A stretch of DNA of 64,000 nt from positions 3,404,889-3,468,888 of the forward strand of contig NC_057867.1 in NCBI RefSeq assembly GCF_019393635.1. Reading direction: 5' to 3'. This document shows, piece by piece, positions 57,656-64,000 of the stretch. The notes under the pieces were generated by a model. That model saw only the letters and a list, made by a program, of their open reading frames with translations, was not told where the DNA came from and searched no databases. Positions within the stretch are counted from its first letter, which is position 1, and every line of letters starts with the position of its first letter. A program made the translations under genes and the position numbers. Origin of the DNA: Dromiciops gliroides. Lineage: Eukaryota > Chordata > Mammalia > Microbiotheria > Microbiotheriidae.

Positions 57656-59136
57656 ATGGATATATGATTTATTTTTTTGGATATATGATTTAATCAAAAA
57701 AGGTGATACCATAAGCAAATTAAGAGAGCAAGGAATAGTTTACCTGCCAGATCTATGGAGAAGGGAAGAATTTATGACCAAACAAGAGATAGAGACCATT
57801 ACAAAATGCAAAATGGATAATTTTGATTATATTAAACTAAAAAGCTTTTACACAAACAAAACCAATGCAACCAAAATTAGAAGGAAAGCAGAAAGCTGGG
57901 AAACAATTTTTATAGCAACTGTCTGATAAAGGCCTCATTTCTCAAATTTGTAGAGAACTGAGTCAAATTTATAAGAATATAAATAATTTCCCCAATTGAT
58001 AAATGGTCAAAAATATGAACAGGCAGTTTTCAGATGAAGAAATCAAAACTACCTATAGTCATGAAAAAATGCTTTAAATCACTACTGATTAGAGAAATGC
58101 AAATTAAAACAACTCTGAAGTACTACTTCATACCTATCAGATTGACTAATATGATAGAAAAGGAAAAAGATAAATGTTGGAGAGGATGTGGGAAAACTGG
58201 GACTATTGTACTACGGGTGGAATTGTTAACTGAACCAACCATTCTGGAGAGCAATTTGAAACTATGCTCAAAAGACAACAAAACTGTGCATATCCTTTGA
58301 TCTAGCAATACCACTACTAGGTCTATGTCCTAAAGAGATCATAAAAAAGGGAAAAGGACCCACATGTACAAAAATATTTATAGCAGCTCTTTTTGTGATG
58401 GCAAAGAATTAAAAATTGAGGGGATATCCATCAATTGGGGAATGGCTGAACAAGTTGTGGCATATAAACATAATGGAATACTGTTGTGCTATAAGAAATG
58501 ATGAGCAGGCAGATTTTTTAAAAACCTGGAAATACTTAAATGAACTGGTGCTGAGTGAAGTGAGCAGATCCAGGAGAACATTGTAACCAGTAACAGTAAC
58601 ACCGTGTGATGATCAGCTATGACTGACTTAGCTCTTCTCAGCAATACACTGATACTAAATAATTCCAAAAGACTCATGATGAAAAATGCTATCCACAACC
58701 AGAGGAAAAACTGATGGAGTCTGAATGCATTTTGAAGCATACTATTTTTCCTTTTTTTCCCCATTTTTTTCCTTTCATTATGCTTTTTCTTTCACAACAT
58801 GACTGAGGAAATATGTTTTGCATTGTTGCACATCTATAGCCTATATAGGATTGCTTGCTGTCTTGGGGAAGAGGGAAGGGAGGGAGAAAAATTTGGAGCT
58901 CAAAATCTTTTAAAAATGAATGTTGGGGGTAGCTAGGTGGCACAGCGGATAGAGCACCGGCCCTGGGGTCAGGAGTACCTGAGTTCAAATCCGGCCTCAG
59001 ACACTTAGCACTTACTAGCTGTGTGACCCTGGGCAAGTCACTTAACCCCAATTGCCTCACCAAAAAAAAAAATGTTGAACATTGTATTTATGTGTAATTG
59101 GGAAAAATTTTAAATAGTATTAAAAATTGAAAAAAA
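57656..59136 (+). mobile_element. L1-A, right piece (ORF2 end and 3' UTR)
   Basis: From '...ggatatatgatttaatcaaaaaagg' it continues the ORF2 order that broke off at 49,284: EQGIVYLPDLW, MTKQEIETITKCKMDNFDYI, ESWETIFIA. It ends in an A-rich 3' end near 59,136. It has many stops. Confidence 0.78.
58926..59072 (+). mobile_element. SINE in the L1-A 3' UTR
   Basis: Complete copy; the short flank repeat 'aatgttg' is on both sides. Confidence 0.9.
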
Positions 59137-59975
59137 CAAGAAGCTCACTCCTCTCCCTTTGTGACTACCACCAAAGCTGGAGAGGCACATGAGAGAATGA
59201 CAGATAAGGAAAATATTGGAAACCAGTGGAATGAGGTGTAGTCTGGCATGTGGTTGAAAGATTAAAGAGAAATTTTGCAACTTGATTTGGAAGCCTGTAC
59301 AGGCCACTCTACAAAGTTAAGGGAAATTGGATAATCGGTGCTTCTAAGTGTGACAGTTCAAATCCATTATGTGCTCCTGCTTTTAAAAACTGGAAATAGT
59401 GATTCCATAATATTGAGCTAGTATTGTAATCATTGTTTTTATCATTTCTTTAATTAGATGTAATTACTTAATACTTCAGAACTTTATATGGAGTTTTAGA
59501 TGTGATCAGTATGCTCTGTCAATAGTGATGAGATGAATGATTTTCTGTGTAAAGTAATTTGGAAATGTATTCAACTGAATTGAGGCCACTTCAGGTGGTA
59601 ATGGTTTTTAATGAGGTTTGTTTCAAGTTTCAAATACATGGATATTATCTATGGTATTGTTATGTTTCTAAATTTTCTTATACTATAGAAATTTAGCAAA
59701 CAATTGCATCAGATGCTGTTAGAAAAGCAACTTCTCTTATAATCTGGATGTTGTTTAAGACTGTACTGTTAAAAGGTTTAAAATAGTTTGAAAACTTATC
59801 ATCTTATCAACAGTGTGTTGTGATATTCAGAATATCACTGAAGTACTGTAATTAAGAACTTAAACCTCCAAGTCTTGCCTAAATTTAAGAGGAAGGTTCA
59901 CCTAAAATTATTTGGCTATCACTTATGAAAACGTTATTGTTAAAAACTTATCAAGTATTTACATAGGTATTTTTA

Positions 59976-60150
59976 ATTTATTTTTCTTTTTTCTTTTCTT
60001 TTCTTTTTTTTTTTTGCAGGCAATGGGGGTTAAGTGACTTGCCCAGCGTCACACAGCTAGTAAGTGTCAAGTGTCTGAGGGCAGATTTGAACTCAGGTCC
60101 TCCTGAATCCGGGGCCGGTGCTTTAACCACTGCGCCATCTAGCTGCCCCA
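59976..60150 (-). mobile_element. SINE
   Basis: 14-bp duplication CATAGGTATTTTTA at 59962-59975 and 60152-60165. Confidence 0.94.
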
Positions 60151-60417
60151 TCATAGGTATTTTTAAAAAGGGGAAATTGGTAATTGTATAAAGAAAAGAC
60201 CTTGTAAAATCTCCTTTTGTAAACTTACAAGGATTTTTGGAACCATCTAGACATACATTCTTATCAACTCTGTGCAAGAGTTTTCTGTGTTGTGGAATTC
60301 CTACTGAATAAATGGGATACAAATAATCCTTGCACAAAACGGGAGTGTAATTTTCAAGCTTGCTTATGATGGAGAGTGAATTTCATTTAAGGATGTGTAA
60401 GTGTAAGTGAGGGTGAC

Positions 60418-60419
<2 letters not shown>

Positions 60420-60466
<47 letters not shown>
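60420..60466. repeat. (GA)n microsatellite
   Basis: About 22 GA units, outside the satellite array. Confidence 0.95.
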
Positions 60467-60469
<3 letters not shown>

Positions 60470-60655
60470 ATCTAGAAGTTTACAACAATTGGCCAGTGTT
60501 GTTTTTCTAGGGGTTTAAGTGAAACCATCACATATTACTATGTGGGATTCCAGAATGTAATTATTTTCCTAATTTCTAGTGATATATTTCATACCAGCTT
60601 GAATTTATACTCTAGAAGAAGAAAAAAGGAAGAAAAAGATACTGAGTAAAATTTT

Positions 60656-60814
60656 GTTTTTTGGTTTTTTTTTTTTTAGTGAGGCAATTGGGGTTAAGTG
60701 ACTTGCCCAGGGTCACACAGCTAGTAAGTGTTAAGTGTCTGAGGCAGGATTTGAACTCAGGTTCTCCTGACTCCAGGGCTAGTGCTCTATCCACTGCGCC
60801 ATCTAGCTTCCCCC
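60656..60814 (-). mobile_element. SINE with 20-bp duplication
   Basis: Perfect AAGATACTGAGTAAAATTTT at 60636-60655 and 60815-60834, the longest duplication in the window. Confidence 0.96.
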
Positions 60815-60928
60815 AAGATACTGAGTAAAATTTTAAAGGCTTGGTAAGCTTTGTTACTGTGATAAGTCTAATTTATTTGGATATGTATGTATATAAATAT
60901 CAAAATTAATTGTATAGACACATATATT

Positions 60929-61448
60929 TGGCTCAGAAAAACTGAATATTCTCCTGAGAACTGCAAAATTTACTGAGAACTTCCTCATATAGAAGTCAAC
61001 CAGTGTGGGAAATTTCTCTTAGAGATTTACCCAGGCCAAAATCTAAGACAGTAAAAGACAGTAAAAGAAATTCTAATTTAAGATTAATGGGCACTTTCCT
61101 GGTCATTGTGTTTGCTTAGACAGGTCTGAGAAGCACTGATTCTCTAGGTCAGGTAGGTGATATGGAAATTGATAAGTGTCCTTAAGCCAAGATTTGGGGG
61201 ATCTAAGTCAAGGACCCCAAAGACCCTTCTTTTAACAGAGCCCACCTTCCATTTTAATATTCATTCTGTTGTTGACTAGAGTTGGTTGCCACCCTTCATA
61301 TAAACTGTGAGCCCACTGCCATTAGGGGTCTTTGGTTTAAGAGAAATAGTCAAATGACCAGCTTTTCATTAATAAACATGCTGGCCTTATTAATAAAATG
61401 ATTAAATTACTCAGAAACTATGTTTCTCAGGATTTTTTAATCATAACA
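60929..61448 (+). repeat. Right LTR (about 520 bp)
   Basis: Aligned to the left LTR with many substitutions. 'catataaactgtgagccc' (TATA-like) lies near 61,298, AATAAA at about 61,370, and it ends AATCATAACA. Its 5' edge is uncertain by about 10 bp. Confidence 0.72.
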
Positions 61449-63581
61449 GTCTCCCTATACCTGGCATTCTCTTCATTGTCAGGTTTCTTCTGGCTAGGCC
61501 TAGAGGGCAGGAAGAAGAGTAAGAGGAATATGAAGGGAAAGATAAAGGGAGAAGGAGAGAATTTTTAATGTTGGTCTGTCCCTAGAAAAGAGAAAGAGTC
61601 TTCTCCCTTGCTCACAGATTGGTCATCCCTCTGTGGTAGTTTTGCAGTAGAGAGAGAGAGATATGGGTCGTAAAATCTTTCTCTTGTCACAATTTCCTCC
61701 AATCTGGTGACAAGGCCCAGAAATAAAGATGGTCTCCTCAAATCTGCCTTCTGGTAATCTCTACACAGTCAGGCATATGCTAGCTGGGCTTTCTGGGGGT
61801 GGGAAAGTTGGAGAGAGAGGGGAGGGGGGAGGGAGGGGGAGAGAAAGACAATCTATGTCTTCTAGTCTGTCATTCCCTTGCTTTATTCCTATTGGCCAGC
61901 CCCTGGAAAAGAGAAAGACTCTTCTCTTTTGTTCACATATTGGTCAATTCTTTGCTGTAGCATGTGGGAGAGAGAGATAAAGGAAGAGAGAGAGATGTGT
62001 GAGAGACCTGTCCCAACTCTTAATTTCCTCCAGTCTATTGAATAGGCTCCAAAAAAAGGGGCTTTCCCATACCTTTCTTGTGGCACATTCTTCACAGTCA
62101 GGCTTCTGCTAGCTGGGTCTGCTGGGGATGGGCAAGAGGAAGATGAAGAAGGAGAGAGGGTCAGAACTAAAGAAAGAAAGGGAGGAAAGGAAGGGGGGAA
62201 GAGGGAGAGAGAAAGAGAGGGAGAGAGGGAGAGAGAGAGAGGGAGAGAGAGAGAGAAAGAAAATCTTTCTCTTCCACTCCTTGTTGTGGTCCTATTGGCC
62301 TGAACAAGATAAGAGGAATGTTTTCTCTTCTTTACACGTTGGTCATCGATTCGTTGTAGTTTTTTTTTTAGTGAGGCAATTGGGGTTAAGTGACTTGCCC
62401 AGGGTCACACAGCTAGTAAGTGTTAAGTGTCTGAAGTCGGATTTGAACTCAGGTACTCCTGACTCCAGGGCCGGTGCTCTATCCACTGCGTCACCTAGCT
62501 GCCCCTCGTTGTAGTTTTGCAGGAGAGAAGGATAAAGGAAAAAAGAGAGAAATGTGTGAGACACTTTGTCCCATTTCATAATTTTCTTCCCATCTAGTGA
62601 GAAGATCCCCAAATAAAAAGGGTTTCCTCATACCTGTGTACTGGTATTCTCTTCACAGTCAGGCTTCTACTAACTGGGTGTGACAGAGAAGGGGAAAGAG
62701 GAAACAGAAGAGAGAATCTTCCTCTACCAAGACATCTTCTCCTCACTGTACTCTTATTGGTTGGACCTGAAAAAGTCTTCTCCTTGCTCCCCTCCCCCTA
62801 AAAATGGTGGCCTTGTCTGAGAGAAAGAGAGAAAGAGACAGACACAGACAGAGACAGAGAGGGAGAGAGAATATTTGTCTTTGACTCTGTCATTTCCTTG
62901 CTTTATTTCTTTTTTTTTTAACCCACTTGAATTATTATTTTAAAAAACAATCTTTGAATATCATATTCTGTCCATAGTTCAACCTGGTCCCAGCAAGTGG
63001 TTAAATGACTGGTGAGAAGTTCCTTTCTTTATTCCTATTGGTCAGACCCTGGAAAAGAGAAAGAATCTTCTCTTTTGCTTACACACTGGTCATCTCTCTG
63101 CTGTAGTTATATAGAAGAGAGGAATAAAGGAAGAGAGAGATGTGAGAGACCCTGTCTCAACTCTCAATTTCCTCCAATCTGTAGAATAGGCCCCAAATAA
63201 AAAGGATCTCCCCATACCTTTCTTGTGGTACATTCTTCATAATCAGGCTTCTGGTAGCTGGGTTTGCTGGGGGTAGGCAAGAGGAAGACAAAGATGAAGA
63301 GGGAGAGAGAGAGAGAAGTATAAAGAAAGTCAGAACTAAAGAAAGTAAGGGAGGAAGGAAGGAAGAAAAAAAAAGAGAAGATTCCTCTTCCAGCCCATCA
63401 TCTCCTTGCTATGGTCCTATTGGCCTGTCCCAGGAAAAGAGGATCTTCTTCCTTGCTCACTTTGGTATTCTTTGGAGGAGGAGGAGAAGGAGAAGGAAGG
63501 AGAGGTATGGGTGACAGACTCTTTACCTCCTCATAAATTTTTCCAATCTGGCAACAAGGGTTAGAAATAATGAGGGCCTTT
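61449..63581 (+). repeat. Second block of the satellite-like array
   Basis: Same monomers and orientation as 37.4-46.46 kb. The 'aaggccc..aaataaag' phrase is at about 61,712, 62,042, 62,600, 63,186 and 63,556. Spacers are GA-rich. One SINE interrupts it, and an unrelated A/T-rich patch lies at about 62,910-63,020. Confidence 0.85.
62364..62505 (-). mobile_element. SINE in the second array block
   Basis: 13-bp duplication TCGTTGTAGTTTT (62351-62363 and 62506-62518). Confidence 0.95.
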
Positions 63582-64000
63582 TGATGATTAAAAATATGGG
63601 AGATAATTTCTGGGTAATTTAACAATTTGATTAATAAGCTGGCAGGTTATTAATAAAGGATGGTCATTTGGTTATTTCTCATCAACCAAAGACTGCTGAT
63701 TGTGGTAGAGTCAAAGTTTTATGTCCTTTGAAGAGGAAATATTCCTGAGGGATTCTTATTCTGATTGGTTAATCAAATTAGAGGTAGGCTATCTTGGGGT
63801 ACATGACTTAGGTCACTCAAACCTTGATAAAAGACACATCAATTTCCATATCACCTATTTTGATAATAGGGAGAATAAACATTTTCCCAGGACCTGTCTA
63901 AGCAAACACAATGAACAGAAATTCATCCATTAGCTCAAATTTAGAATTTCTTTTACTGTCTGATTAGATTTTGGCCTAGGTAAATCTCTAAGAGAAAATT
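63582..64000 (-). repeat. Third LTR copy, inverted, cut by the window end
   Basis: The reverse complement follows the other two LTRs: 'ctcttagagatttacctaggccaaaatctaatcagacag', 'gatatggaaattgatg', and a 3' end of the AATCATCA type at 63,582. It joins the array right after 'agaaataatgagggcct'. Confidence 0.75.

Larger units (their letters stand above)
59137..60928 (+). other. Right internal region of the LTR element, AT-rich
   Basis: About 1.4 kb excluding SINEs. No retroviral or host open frame was recognised, and no polypurine tract is obvious before 60,929. Confidence 0.45.
46463..61448 (+). mobile_element. LTR element carrying nested L1s, inserted in the array
   Basis: Two LTR-like sequences in direct orientation bound the block. 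It begins TGTGAG and ends CATAACA, with GTCT on both sides (46459-46462 and 61449-61452). The array monomer stops at 'cagaaatagagtgtct' and resumes at 'gtctccctatacctggcattctc', so removing the block restores a monomer. Subtracting L1s and SINEs leaves about 1.7 kb of internal sequence with no gag, pol or env frame, so it looks non-autonomous. No polypurine tract is obvious before the second LTR, and the LTRs are well diverged, so it is old. Two independent LTR insertions remain possible. Confidence 0.68.

Noticed and set aside
1154..62505. Many recurring small frames such as '...[27 protein letters not shown]...' and '...[41 protein letters not shown]...'
   Set aside because: They are translations of the two strands of the same SINE, in the same phase of each copy, and are not a gene family.
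1154..62505. tRNA genes at each A-box/B-box pair
   Set aside because: The boxes belong to SINE heads. There is no cloverleaf acceptor pairing, and the copies have target duplications and A tails.

Overview
This 64-kb window is mammalian nuclear DNA, almost certainly from a marsupial. The evidence is 35 near-complete copies (plus one fragment) of a young tRNA-headed, MIR-like SINE typical of Australasian and other marsupials, nested L1 elements, an RTE/BovB-like relic, and two spliced vertebrate genes. These are the 3' part of GCNA (ACRC, plus strand) and all of CXCR3 (minus strand), arranged tail to tail as on human Xq13, so the segment is probably X-linked.

Layout. 1-8 kb is repeat-rich DNA at the 5' side of, or inside an upstream intron of, GCNA. 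It includes an L1 split by a processed retrocopy and a SINE. 8.0-19.05 kb holds five GCNA exons in one compatible reading frame. They end in a complete SprT-like metalloprotease domain (HELCH) and a zinc ribbon. One intron carries a 1.8-kb pyrimidine array. 19.47-19.49 kb holds back-to-back polyadenylation signals for the two genes. 19.85-21.21 kb is CXCR3: a four-codon first exon and one large exon with the whole seven-helix receptor, 365 residues. 21.2-37 kb is non-coding: a solo LTR, MIR/L2 relics, and L1 pieces packed with SINEs.

37.4-46.46 kb and 61.45-63.58 kb are two blocks of one complex tandem array. Its monomers are about 350-430 bp, fall into several classes, and sit in a higher-order pattern of about 1.8-1.9 kb separated by GA microsatellites. 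A 15-kb block separates them (46,463-61,448). It is bounded by direct LTR-like sequences, a 4-bp target duplication (GTCT) and a primer-binding site resembling tRNA-Arg(CCG). Its centre is filled by L1s nested in L1s. Without those, the LTR element is short and has no visible gag/pol, so it looks non-autonomous. A third, inverted LTR copy ends the second array block at almost the same position of the monomer and runs off the window.

The two genes have separate jobs: GCNA protects germline genomes from DNA-protein crosslinks, and CXCR3 is a chemokine receptor of activated T and NK cells. Their link here is positional, through overlapping 3' ends. All other long open frames are SINE, L1 or microsatellite translations. 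I ran no database search: repeat family names come from recognition by eye, and coordinates of old repeats are approximate.
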